NCBI RefSeq assembly: GCF_042159835.1
Contig: NZ_JBBVGT010000002.1
Location: forward strand, 1,178,001-1,242,000
DNA: 64,000 nt
Origin: Albibacterium profundi
GTDB lineage: Bacteria; Bacteroidota; Bacteroidia; Sphingobacteriales; Sphingobacteriaceae
Reading direction: 5' to 3'
Made by a program: the position numbers and the translations under genes
Part shown: in pieces, positions 37,108 through 45,345 of the stretch
Layout: each line of letters opens with the position of its first letter
Position numbering within the stretch: the first letter of the stretch is position 1
The notes under the pieces: generated by a model
Databases searched by the model: none
What the model saw: the letters and a program-made list of their open reading frames with translations, nothing else
Told to the model about the DNA's origin: nothing

Positions 37108-37114
37108 AATCTAT

Positions 37115-38701
37115 TTAAAAAATTGTATCATGAATTTCCTGAGCATGCTTAGCGTAATCAGTTGTAAAATGTAATCCTCTGCTCTCTTTTCTAAGTAATG
37201 CACTTTTAATAACAATGAAAGAGACTTGAATTACGTTCCTTAATTCGCAAAGTTTCACCGAAAGGCGTGTATTTTTATAAAAGCTCTCGGTCTCCTCATA
37301 CAATAAGCCCAATCTCCTCATAGCACGATCCAAACGAAAATCAGAACGGACTATGCCTACGTAATCACTCATAATCTTTTGAGTTTCGCGTAAATTATGC
37401 ATAACCAAAATATCCTCGTTAGAAAGTTGCGTATTGGATTCATCCCAATCCGGAATATTAGTTGGAAAATTATAAGTACTAAATTTCCTCGAAGAATCCT
37501 CATAAATTCTGTGCGCAAAAACTGTAGCCTCTAATAAAGAGTTTGATGCTAATCTATTAGCACCATGCAAACCTGTAGATGCACATTCGCCACATGCATA
37601 GAGTCTATTAATACTTGTTTTTCCCCATTCATCTACACAGATTCCACCACACAAATAATGTGCAGCTGGAGCCACTGGAACATAATCTTTCGTTAAATCA
37701 ATTCCAATACTTAAACATTTCGCGTATATATTAGGGAAATGAGATAATATCTCGTCTTTTGATCGATGCGTAACATCTAAATAAACATAATCTTCTCCTG
37801 ATTTTTTCATTTCTGCATCAATCGCACGTGCTACTATATCTCTGGGTGCAAGTGATCCACGATCATCATATTCATACATAAATTCATCCCCATTCAACCG
37901 CCTTAATATAGCACCAAACCCTCTCAATGCTTCTGAAATAAGAAATGCTGGATACTCACCCGGATTGTAAAGAGATGTAGGATGAAATTGTATGAACTCC
38001 ATGTTTCTAACCTTTCCTTTTGCGCGGTAAACCATTGCTATTCCATCGCCCGTTGCTATTACCGGATTGGTTGTACTTGAATAAATGTGGCCGGCACCAC
38101 CACTGGCCATAACGGTGACTTTACTCAAAAACTTTTCTACTTTATTATCCTTAGTATTTAATGCGTAAATACCGTAACAATCTATATTTTCCGAATCTTT
38201 ACCCACATACTCACCCAAATGATGTTGTGTAATCAAATCTATAGCAAAGTAATGGGTTAATACCGTAATATTCTTATTGTCATGTACCTTAGCCAGTAAA
38301 GCTCGCTCAATCTCAAAACCGGTAATATCTTTATAATGAAGAATCCTATTTTCTGAATGTCCTCCCTCTTTCGCAAGATCGTATTGTCCCGTTCCCATTT
38401 TATCAAAATGGGTTCCGTACTCGATAATTTCTTGCACTCGCGATGGCCCTTCCTTAACAACTATTTCCACAATATCAGGGTCGCATAATCCGTCTCCAGC
38501 AGCCAGAGTATCAGCGATATGCTTTTCAAACGAATCAGACTTATCAACAACCGCTGCTACACCTCCTTGTGCATACTTCGTATTGGATTCATCTTCATTT
38601 GATTTCGTAATGATAAGAACCTTACCATGTTGCGCAGCTTTTAGCGCGTAATTTAATCCGGCTATTCCTGAACCGACAACTAAGAAGTCAACATTGTGCA
38701 T
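37115..38701 (-). CDS. nadB: L-aspartate oxidase
   Basis: The 528-residue flavoenzyme oxidises aspartate to iminoaspartate, the substrate of quinolinate synthase (nadA), which lies divergently across the 480-bp gap. FAD-binding VVGSGIAGLNYALKAA is at the N-terminus, TKYAQGGVAAV follows, and GGICVDEWGKTSINRLYACGECASTGLHGANRLASNSLLEA is split over the usual positions near 350-390. A complete C-terminal helical domain is present. It heads a run with the gamma-carbonic anhydrase-like gene. Confidence 0.96.
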   Translation of the reverse strand: MHNVDFLVVGSGIAGLNYALKAAQHGKVLIITKSNEDESNTKYAQGGVAAVVDKSDSFEKHIADTLAAGDGLCDPDIVEIVVKEGPSRVQEIIEYGTHFDKMGTGQYDLAKEGGHSENRILHYKDITGFEIERALLAKVHDNKNITVLTHYFAIDLITQHHLGEYVGKDSENIDCYGIYALNTKDNKVEKFLSKVTVMASGGAGHIYSSTTNPVIATGDGIAMVYRAKGKVRNMEFIQFHPTSLYNPGEYPAFLISEALRGFGAILRRLNGDEFMYEYDDRGSLAPRDIVARAIDAEMKKSGEDYVYLDVTHRSKDEILSHFPNIYAKCLSIGIDLTKDYVPVAPAAHYLCGGICVDEWGKTSINRLYACGECASTGLHGANRLASNSLLEATVFAHRIYEDSSRKFSTYNFPTNIPDWDESNTQLSNEDILVMHNLRETQKIMSDYVGIVRSDFRLDRAMRRLGLLYEETESFYKNTRLSVKLCELRNVIQVSFIVIKSALLRKESRGLHFTTDYAKHAQEIHDTIF

Positions 38702-38723
38702 TAAAAAAAAATCTATTTACTAT

Positions 38724-38746
38724 TTATTCACGATCACGGTGAATAA
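38724..38746. repeat. Facing pair of DnaA-box-like sequences near nadB
   Basis: TTATTCAC and GTGAATAA form an 8-bp inverted repeat with a 7-base spacer, 22 bases before the nadB ATG. Each arm extends to a DnaA box with one mismatch. It could equally be an operator for a nadB regulator. Confidence 0.5.
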
Positions 38747-39154
38747 CCCGATGATATATGTGAAATGAATGTGAATTAATCGTTAACTAAAACTCTCAAA
38801 CAATAAAATTAGACAAAAAACATAAGTACTGAACAAAACACATACAAATTATACAGCGAAAATAGTCATTTATTAACGTTCGTCAGCTCTTACTTTATTC
38901 CACATAACAACTTTTCTAAATAAATATTTGAAATGAACTATCGTTATATATCAGTATTTTACAAACGAGCACCTGTTAACAACCTGTGGATAAAAATAGA
39001 ATAAACAAAATAACAATTTTTAAACCTCTTATCTTTTCACAATACCAACATCCTAATAAACAATAAGATTCTTTTATAAAAATAAATTATTATTTATTGT
39101 TGGCTATGTGGACAAGAGGGTTGGCTCTAAAAGCGGTAATTCATTTTCTTTATG

Positions 39155-39162
39155 TATTTTTG
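39155..39162 (+). promoter_or_regulatory. -7 element candidate for nadA
   Basis: TATTTTTG matches TAnnTTTG and ends 19 bases before the nadA ATG at 39182. No TTG is found at the expected -33 distance. Confidence 0.42.
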
Positions 39163-39181
39163 TGAAAGGGACAATATAAAA

Positions 39182-40183
39182 ATGGAAACAGGATACGAGA
39201 TTGATTTAAATGAAAAAGGATTTATTGATGAACCGATAGATCCGAGTTTAGATATTGTAAAAGCTATACAACAGCTGAAAATGGAAAAGAACGCTGTTAT
39301 TTTAGCTCATTATTATCAAGAATCAGAAATACAAGATATTGCGGACTACATTGGAGATAGTTTGGGCTTATCACAACAAGCTGCGAATACCGAGGCGGAT
39401 GTGATTGTCTTCGCTGGGGTTCATTTTATGGCTGAAACAGCTAAAATCTTATCGCCAAGCAAAAAAGTATTATTACCAGATTTAAAAGCTGGTTGCTCTT
39501 TATCCGATAGTTGTCCACCGCATTTGTTTGCTAAATTTAAAGAGCAATATCCCGATCATTTAGTTATTACGTATGTTAATTGCACAGCAGAGTTGAAGGC
39601 GTTAAGTGATATTGTATGCACTTCATCCAATGCGGTTCAAATAGTGGAAAGCCTACCGGACAATCAAAAAATTATCTTTGGTCCCGATAAAAATTTAGGT
39701 GATTATGTCATAAAAAAAACCGGCAGAGATAATATTGTACTTTGGAATGGTGCATGTATGGTTCATGAGATATTTTCGGAAGAAAAAATAGAAGCGATTC
39801 GGGAAGAATATCCCGAAGCAAAATTAATAGCTCACCCAGAATGCGAGAACCATATATTGGATAATGCCGATTTTATTGGTTCAACGTCAGGACTACTAAA
39901 ATATACTAAAGAAAATCCTTCTAAGGTGTTTATCGTTGCGACCGAGAGTGGGATTATCTATCAGATGCAAAAAGCTAATCCAGACAAAACTTTCATTCCT
40001 GCACCGCCAACAAATGCTTGTGCATGTAATGACTGTCCTCATATGAAATTAAATACCTTAGAGAAGCTCTATAATTGTATGAAATATGAGTTACCTGAAG
40101 TTACCTTGGAACCGAAACTAATTGAACGAGCTCGTAAACCGATCGAACGTATGTTAGAAATTTCTGCACGTTTGGGATTATAA
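39182..40183 (+). CDS. nadA: Quinolinate synthase
   Basis: The 333-residue iron-sulfur enzyme condenses iminoaspartate with dihydroxyacetone phosphate to quinolinate for NAD. The cluster cysteines are visible in LKAGCSLSD, NGACMVHE and ACACNDCPH, and AHYYQESEIQDIADYIGDS is the N-terminal signature. The ATG at 39182 is preferred; the frame opens at 39152, before the likely start of transcription. It is divergent from nadB, its partner enzyme. thiL follows 29 bp later. Confidence 0.96.
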   Translation: METGYEIDLNEKGFIDEPIDPSLDIVKAIQQLKMEKNAVILAHYYQESEIQDIADYIGDSLGLSQQAANTEADVIVFAGVHFMAETAKILSPSKKVLLPDLKAGCSLSDSCPPHLFAKFKEQYPDHLVITYVNCTAELKALSDIVCTSSNAVQIVESLPDNQKIIFGPDKNLGDYVIKKTGRDNIVLWNGACMVHEIFSEEKIEAIREEYPEAKLIAHPECENHILDNADFIGSTSGLLKYTKENPSKVFIVATESGIIYQMQKANPDKTFIPAPPTNACACNDCPHMKLNTLEKLYNCMKYELPEVTLEPKLIERARKPIERMLEISARLGL

Positions 40184-40212
40184 GCTCATTCTTTATATTA
40201 ATATAAGCTCAT

Positions 40213-41259
40213 ATGTTTGACAATAGCGAGAGAACAAATTTAGAAGAGTTAGGGGAATTCGGGTTAATTAGACACCTGACTGAAGCCATTAGCCTTAGCC
40301 AACCAACTACAGTAAAAGGCGTAGGCGATGATGCTGCCGTTCTCGATTTCTCTAATAAAAAAACGCTAATATCTACTGATCTTTTATTAGAAGGTATTCA
40401 TTTTGATTTACGTTATGTTCCTTTAAAACATCTAGGCTATAAAGCTGTTCAAGTGAACCTTAGTGATATTTATGCTATGAACGGAATGGCTTCGCAAATT
40501 ACGTTTTCTATTGGGTTGTCGAGTAAGTTTCCATTGGAAGCAATAGAAGAGATTTACGAGGGCGCGTTATTAGCATGTAAACATTATCAAGTCGATCTTA
40601 TCGGGGGGGATACTTCATCATCTGCGCAAGGTTTAGTTATTAGTGTTACCAGTATTGGTTATGTTGACGAAAATAAGGTAGTCTATCGAAACGGAGCGGC
40701 GGAAGGCAATCTTATCTGTGTTTCTGGCGATTTAGGTGCTGCTTATGTTGGCTTACAATTACTAGAGAGAGAAAAGAAGATATTTCTCGAAAATCCTAAC
40801 ATTCAACCAGATTTAGAGGGTAAAGACTACATCGTAGAAAGACAATTAAAGCCCGAAGCGAGAAGGGATGTTATTGAACTTTTGGACGAAAAAGAAATAT
40901 TACCTACTTCCATGATCGATATATCAGATGGGTTAGCTTCAGATATATTGCATATATGTTCTCAATCTAAAAAGGGCTGTAAAATATATGAAGATAAAAT
41001 ACCAATCGATCAGATGACTTTTGATACAGCTTTTGAATTCGGATTAGATCCAACTGTCTGTGCGTTGAGTGGCGGGGAAGATTACGAACTGCTTTTTACG
41101 ATTTCTCAAAATGACTATGAAAAGGTGAAAAATTTGATGGATATTACGGTGATAGGTCATATCACTGAGGAAGCAGCCGGTTGCGAGTTAATATCAAAAT
41201 CCAATAAGGTTCATCCACTTAAAGCTCAAGGATGGAACGCCTTTAATAAATCAGAATAA
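40213..41259 (+). CDS. thiL: Thiamine-monophosphate kinase
   Basis: The 348-residue enzyme phosphorylates thiamine monophosphate to the active diphosphate cofactor. It has the AIR-synthase-like fold: GDDAAVLD near residue 38, STDLLLEGIHFDLRY, DLIGGDTSSS, MIDISDGLASDI, and GGEDYELLFT in the C-terminal half. It follows nadA closely, so both cofactor genes may share a transcript. It is convergent with rmuC. Confidence 0.95.
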   Translation: MFDNSERTNLEELGEFGLIRHLTEAISLSQPTTVKGVGDDAAVLDFSNKKTLISTDLLLEGIHFDLRYVPLKHLGYKAVQVNLSDIYAMNGMASQITFSIGLSSKFPLEAIEEIYEGALLACKHYQVDLIGGDTSSSAQGLVISVTSIGYVDENKVVYRNGAAEGNLICVSGDLGAAYVGLQLLEREKKIFLENPNIQPDLEGKDYIVERQLKPEARRDVIELLDEKEILPTSMIDISDGLASDILHICSQSKKGCKIYEDKIPIDQMTFDTAFEFGLDPTVCALSGGEDYELLFTISQNDYEKVKNLMDITVIGHITEEAAGCELISKSNKVHPLKAQGWNAFNKSE

Positions 41260-41294
41260 CATATTTTAAATAATATTTTTATCGCAGGATTTTA

Positions 41295-42653
41295 TCAGTC
41301 TTCATCTAATAAGCTAGGATCGAGCTGTTTAGTTGTTTTTGCACCAAGTTTTTTTAATTTTTCAATTTTCGAAATGAGATTACCACGACCGCTATCCAAC
41401 TTTCGTCTAGCTTCTTCGTGAGTCCTACTTAAAATTGAAATCTGTTTTTCAACTTTATCCATATCTTCGATAAAACCGACAAACTTATCATACAGCAGCC
41501 CTGCTTCCCTGGCAATTGCTATCACGTTTCTGCTTTGTTTCTCTTGTTTCCAAAGACCAGCAATGGTTCGTAATGTAGCTAAAAGAGTGGATGGACTAAC
41601 TAAGACAACTCGTCTGTCCCAAGCAAAGTTGAAAAGATCGTTGTCCATACTGATAGACATACTAAAGGACGACTCTATAGGAATAAACAATAGTACAAAG
41701 TCCGGCGAATTTATTTGATAGATATCGCAATAATTTTTTGAGGACAAATCTACTATATGATTTCTAAGTGATTGTAAATGTTGTTTCGCAAAAGATGCTT
41801 TCTCTTCCTCCATCTCTGTAGCTACCCACCGCTCGTAAGCCACTAAAGATACTTTTGAATCGATTATTAAGTTTTTATTATCGGGTAAGTCGATAATGGC
41901 GTCTGGCTGTAGTCGTTTACCTTGATTGTCCGTGAAACTAGCTTGTAAATGGTATTCCTGATCTTTCAACAAGCCAGAGCGTTCCAGTATGCGTTCTAAG
42001 ATAATTTCTCCCCAATTTCCTTGTTTTTTACTGCTCCCTTTTAGTGCTTTAGATAGGTTATTCGCTTCATCTTGTATTTGCTTACTTTGTTCTATCAGTA
42101 AATCTACAGCCCCTTTCAGGGAGTTTCTATCTTTGGTTTCTTCATTGTAGACTCGTTCTACTTTGTCCTCAAAACTTTTTAAATTTTCTTTAAGAGGATT
42201 TAAGATTTGAAAGATATTTTTTTGGTTAGTTTCCGTAAATCGCTCAGACTTTTCTGTAAGAATCTTATTAGCTATTATTTCGAAATCCCTTACCATTTGA
42301 GTTTTCAGATCATCTATTTCCTTACGTTGATCCCTAATTTTTTCTGCCTGTGCGTCATAATATGATTGTGTCTTATCTAAATTCTTTTGTACTTCTAGGT
42401 ATTTATCTCTTTCACTTTCTAAATCGTTCTGTAATGCAATGATTTGTTGTTTCAATAGCGAGGTCATTGTCTCTTTTTCTTTCTCTAATCCGTTGACTTC
42501 CTGTTCAGAACGAGCAAGATCTACAATGAGATTTTCTCTCTCATTGTTCATTGCTTCTATTTTGGCCTTGTAACCGTTGGATATTCTTTTAATAATAAGT
42601 AGAAAAATCACGACCGTGCCGATTAACAATAAAAAATGTAGTAAATAATCCAT
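41295..42653 (-). CDS. rmuC: RmuC family DNA recombination protein
   Basis: The 452-residue protein has an N-terminal membrane helix (about 3-22), a long coiled coil (about 30-180), then the RmuC domain (about 200-400) with GNWGEIILERILERSGL and LQPDAIIDLPDNKNLIIDSKVSL. The domain is a PD-(D/E)xK nuclease-like fold. The family limits inversions and rearrangements in E. coli; its exact action is unclear. It is divergent from the zinc peptidase gene and has an operator-like palindrome in its promoter. Confidence 0.93.
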   Translation of the reverse strand: MDYLLHFLLLIGTVVIFLLIIKRISNGYKAKIEAMNNERENLIVDLARSEQEVNGLEKEKETMTSLLKQQIIALQNDLESERDKYLEVQKNLDKTQSYYDAQAEKIRDQRKEIDDLKTQMVRDFEIIANKILTEKSERFTETNQKNIFQILNPLKENLKSFEDKVERVYNEETKDRNSLKGAVDLLIEQSKQIQDEANNLSKALKGSSKKQGNWGEIILERILERSGLLKDQEYHLQASFTDNQGKRLQPDAIIDLPDNKNLIIDSKVSLVAYERWVATEMEEEKASFAKQHLQSLRNHIVDLSSKNYCDIYQINSPDFVLLFIPIESSFSMSISMDNDLFNFAWDRRVVLVSPSTLLATLRTIAGLWKQEKQSRNVIAIAREAGLLYDKFVGFIEDMDKVEKQISILSRTHEEARRKLDSGRGNLISKIEKLKKLGAKTTKQLDPSLLDED

Positions 42654-42657
42654 TGAT

Positions 42658-42689
42658 AAATTTATTAGTATTACAAAGCTAATAAATTT
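42658..42689. repeat. Palindrome in the rmuC promoter
   Basis: A perfect 11-bp inverted repeat (AAATTTATTAG / CTAATAAATTT) with a 10-base spacer. It encloses the -7-like TAGCTTTG at 42674-42681 (minus strand) and starts 5 bases before the rmuC ATG, so a bound repressor would block the promoter. Confidence 0.55.
42674..42681 (-). promoter_or_regulatory. -7 element candidate for rmuC
   Basis: TAGCTTTG on the minus strand matches TAnnTTTG. A TTG lies about 16 bases upstream, slightly closer than usual. It ends 20 bases before the ATG. Confidence 0.48.
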
Positions 42690-42859
42690 AGTTTACCAAT
42701 AAAATCGGATATTTTGTCAGTTTTTTCCAAAACACTTAGTAAATGTGAGAAAACTATTACGTTATTATTTATCCGATTAGGTTTTTTTGCGCTATTTTTA
42801 TTGCGGTATATAAATTGATAATGGTTTTTGTAAAACACTAAAACAAAAAGGAAAATAAA

Positions 42860-43546
42860 ATGGGATTGATATTATTTATCGTCATTGCAATCATCAGCTT
42901 TGGCGTGCAATGGAAGTTTAAAAATAAATTTAAAAAGTATTCGGAGACTCCGCTCATGAGCGGAATGAGTGGAAAAGATATAGCATTAAAGATGCTTCAT
43001 GACAATGGTATTTATGATGTACAAGTACAATCCGCTCAAGGTAGATTATCGGATCACTACAATCCGGCCGACCGTACTGTAAATTTAAGTCCGGAAGTAT
43101 ACGAAGGAAGAAGTGTCGCCGCTGCCGCCGTTGCAGCACACGAATGCGGACACGCTGTTCAACATGCTAAGGCGTATTCGTGGTTAACGTTGCGTTCAGC
43201 AGTCGTTCCAATAGTGAGCATCGCGTCCAATTTAACTTCGGTAGTATTAATGATTGGTATTTTCATGTATTTCGCTTCAGGAAATATTCTTTTACTAGGT
43301 ATTGGAGTGGCTGCTTTGGCCATTACAACTCTATTCGCATTTATCACACTACCGGTTGAATTTGATGCTTCTAAACGTGCTCTAGCATGGTTAGATATGA
43401 ATCCATCAGTTATGGGTGATAGTATTGAGCATAGAGGTGCTAAAGATGCCTTAAAATGGGCTGCTATGACTTACGTAGTTGCTGCATTATCAGCTTTAGC
43501 GACATTAGCATACTATGCAAGTTTCCTGTTTGGCGGACGTGACTAA
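42860..43546 (+). CDS. Zinc metallopeptidase of the Zn_peptidase_2 (YugP) family
   Basis: The 228-residue membrane protein has an N-terminal helix (about 2-18), the zinc motif HECGH at residues 94-98, then two or three hydrophobic segments (about 110-165) and a last helix near 205-222. The catalytic site probably faces the cytoplasm. The family (PF04298) is known from Bacillus YugP; its substrates are unknown. AGGAAAAT, a weak ribosome-binding stretch, precedes the ATG. It is monocistronic with a long hairpin after it. Confidence 0.9.
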   Translation: MGLILFIVIAIISFGVQWKFKNKFKKYSETPLMSGMSGKDIALKMLHDNGIYDVQVQSAQGRLSDHYNPADRTVNLSPEVYEGRSVAAAAVAAHECGHAVQHAKAYSWLTLRSAVVPIVSIASNLTSVVLMIGIFMYFASGNILLLGIGVAALAITTLFAFITLPVEFDASKRALAWLDMNPSVMGDSIEHRGAKDALKWAAMTYVVAALSALATLAYYASFLFGGRD

Positions 43547-43576
43547 TAGAAGATGTCTGTCAAATAATAAACGTAA

Positions 43577-43631
43577 CATTAAAAGAAAAAGGATAATACA
43601 TTGTTCATGTATTATCCTTTTTCTTTTAATG
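43577..43631. terminator. 25-bp perfect hairpin after the zinc peptidase gene
   Basis: A perfect 25-bp inverted repeat (43577-43601 and 43607-43631) with a 5-base loop, 30 bases after the stop. One arm contains CCTTTTTCTTTTA, so termination may occur within the stem. It also faces the convergent ybeY transcript. Confidence 0.7.
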
Positions 43632-43681
43632 GTCAACAGTAATATTCCTAAGGATTAGATAATAAATTGGTTTACATATTA

Positions 43682-43738
43682 CCGCATTCCTTCCGCATTT
43701 CACCCGCATTCCATCCGTATTTTAGGCTCAAAATGCGG
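43682..43738. repeat. 11-bp-period direct repeats with one inverted copy
   Basis: CCGCATT begins at 43682, 43693 and 43704, and CCGTATT at 43715, spaced exactly 11 bp. An inverted copy AATGCGG lies at 43732-43738. The repeats occupy the non-coding gap between the zinc peptidase terminator and the end of ybeY. Confidence 0.75.
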
Positions 43739-43801
43739 ATTTGATATATATGAGATAGACTTGGATTTTCGGATAAGGTAAGACAAGAGTTTATGAAGTT
43801 A

Positions 43802-44227
43802 TTAAAGACGTTGGGTCAAATAATAGTCTTCCTTGGATGTCATAATTACTTTTTCTTCTCTTTTTTTATCCGGATAGCCCATCAGATGCAATACGCCATG
43901 GATCATGACTCGATGGAGTTCGTTATCAAAATTAATTTGAAACTTTTCTGCATTTTCAATAATCCGGTCAATGCTAATAAAAATATCACCTGAAATGATT
44001 TCGCTAAGCTCGCTATTATCAAAGGTTATGATATCTGTGTAGGTATCATGTTTTAAATACTCTTGATTTATTTGCAACAAATAGCCATCTGAACAAAAAA
44101 TGAAATTTAATTCCCCGAGCTTAAAACCTTCATTTTCTATCGATTTTCTGATCCATTTTCGTATTTGGATCTTATTCTTTAAGGTAAATTGAATATCTTC
44201 GTTGAAGAAATTAATTTTCTGACTCAT
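43802..44227 (-). CDS. ybeY: rRNA maturation endoribonuclease YbeY
   Basis: The 141-residue enzyme matures 16S rRNA ends and takes part in ribosome quality control. It has the YbeY fold with TDIITFDNSE, GDIFISIDR and the metal motif HGVLHLMGYPD. His110 and His114 are present, but the third ligand position (His in the usual GYDH) is Asp120. Replacement of this His also occurs in other Bacteroidota as far as I recall. It is a single gene, convergent with the zinc peptidase and divergent from the unknown gene at 44319. Confidence 0.92.
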   Translation of the reverse strand: MSQKINFFNEDIQFTLKNKIQIRKWIRKSIENEGFKLGELNFIFCSDGYLLQINQEYLKHDTYTDIITFDNSELSEIISGDIFISIDRIIENAEKFQINFDNELHRVMIHGVLHLMGYPDKKREEKVIMTSKEDYYLTQRL

Positions 44228-44303
44228 AATATGCTGTTTATTCAGCGAATTTATAGTTTTTTATTTCAACTTTCCACTGACACAGATTCTTTCGTTTTAA
44301 TCT

Positions 44304-44311
44304 TATCTTTG
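44304..44311 (+). promoter_or_regulatory. -7 element candidate for the gene at 44319
   Basis: TATCTTTG matches TAnnTTTG and ends 7 bases before the ATG. No -33 TTG is clear. Confidence 0.42.
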
Positions 44312-44318
44312 CCAGTCT

Positions 44319-45317
44319 ATGAAAGCAGAATTTTATAATCCATTTGAAGACTTTACCTTTGATGGCACGCGCTGTTTTTTAACTGGGGAGAAGTTAGAAA
44401 GACCTTTATATTTTCCGGTCTTCCCACGTTGGATACTAAAAGAATACGGGCTGGAAGAAATGGCGTTTAAAATGCTAGATGAAAATTTTAAACGCTATGG
44501 TGAGCTTACTCTTCCTTGTTGCAGCGAAGTTTATAATCGTCTAGAAATTCTTGACAGACAAGCCGAAGAGGGTTTTAAAGGGGGATATGAGAAGGTCGTC
44601 CGGTTAGATTCGGTCTTTCTTTTCAAATGGATTGCTAAATGGGTATATGGAATTATTTTCAATGAAATTCAGATGGGTATCCGCCAACAAGTAATGAGCG
44701 GAGAACCGTTGAATTTTTCTCAAACCTTAATGCATAAATTTAAGAACCTTCATACGATGCTCCAGTCGCTTATTTACGATGTTGAGTTTGAAAGTCAGAA
44801 CCCTTTTAGTATACGGGTTTTTGAGATAGACAGCCCAGAAGACACATATAATTACCGCGATGAAATTAATACACTGGTATTCTCTTTGAAAGTGAAGAAT
44901 CTTGGTATTATCGCTTGTTTACAGGATAACGAAGCAAATCTTCGCTACCATGAACAGGTTCTAAAAGATGTGGAAGGCGAAAAGTTGCATCCTATTCAAT
45001 TCGAAGAATTATGCGGGCGGTTTTTTTACTCTAGTTATCTATTTAACCGTCTTCCAGACTATATGATTTCATTTTTAGAAAATAAACTGTATATCGAACC
45101 GATGTCTCTTTTGGGCGTAAATTCGAGACCAGTTTTTGATCACTGGCAAGTGAAAACGTATGGACAGGTATTGGAAAATTTTTGGAAACCATGGGGGTAT
45201 ACTTTATTTGAAATTATCAAAGATCCAGAAAATCCGATGTCTTTTATTTATAACGAGGACAGGGAATTTATTCAAGTAAAGGATGGAGATATTCCAACCA
45301 TCTCTGTATCTAATTAG
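44319..45317 (+). CDS. Conserved protein of unknown function
   Basis: The 332-residue soluble protein has no signal peptide or membrane helix. The start FTFDGTRCFLTGEKLERPLYFPVFPRWIL contains CFLTG, reminiscent of a small metal-site or treble-clef lead-in, and a CC pair sits near residue 67. The rest is mixed alpha/beta with many aromatic residues (about 90-300). I do not recognise a domain. It looks like a Bacteroidota-specific family. It is monocistronic and convergent with the rhomboid gene. Confidence 0.75.
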   Translation: MKAEFYNPFEDFTFDGTRCFLTGEKLERPLYFPVFPRWILKEYGLEEMAFKMLDENFKRYGELTLPCCSEVYNRLEILDRQAEEGFKGGYEKVVRLDSVFLFKWIAKWVYGIIFNEIQMGIRQQVMSGEPLNFSQTLMHKFKNLHTMLQSLIYDVEFESQNPFSIRVFEIDSPEDTYNYRDEINTLVFSLKVKNLGIIACLQDNEANLRYHEQVLKDVEGEKLHPIQFEELCGRFFYSSYLFNRLPDYMISFLENKLYIEPMSLLGVNSRPVFDHWQVKTYGQVLENFWKPWGYTLFEIIKDPENPMSFIYNEDREFIQVKDGDIPTISVSN

Positions 45318-45345
45318 AAATTCTTCAGTCTATGTAAAACTTGGG

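Larger units (their letters stand above)
38702..39181. other. oriC: Candidate chromosomal replication origin (oriC) in the nadB-nadA gap
   Basis: A 480-bp non-coding gap, far more AT-rich than the flanks. It holds DnaA-box matches (consensus TTATNCACA): a perfect TGTGGATAA at 38985-38993, and one-mismatch copies at 38724-38732, 38738-38746 (facing the first), 38770-38778 and 39107-39115. The stretch 39049-39100 is nearly pure A/T and could be the unwinding element. Hand counts show G excess on the plus strand to the right and not to the left, and a parS site lies 6 kb away. The gap must also hold the divergent nadA and nadB promoters, which could explain some of the AT content. Confidence 0.6.
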
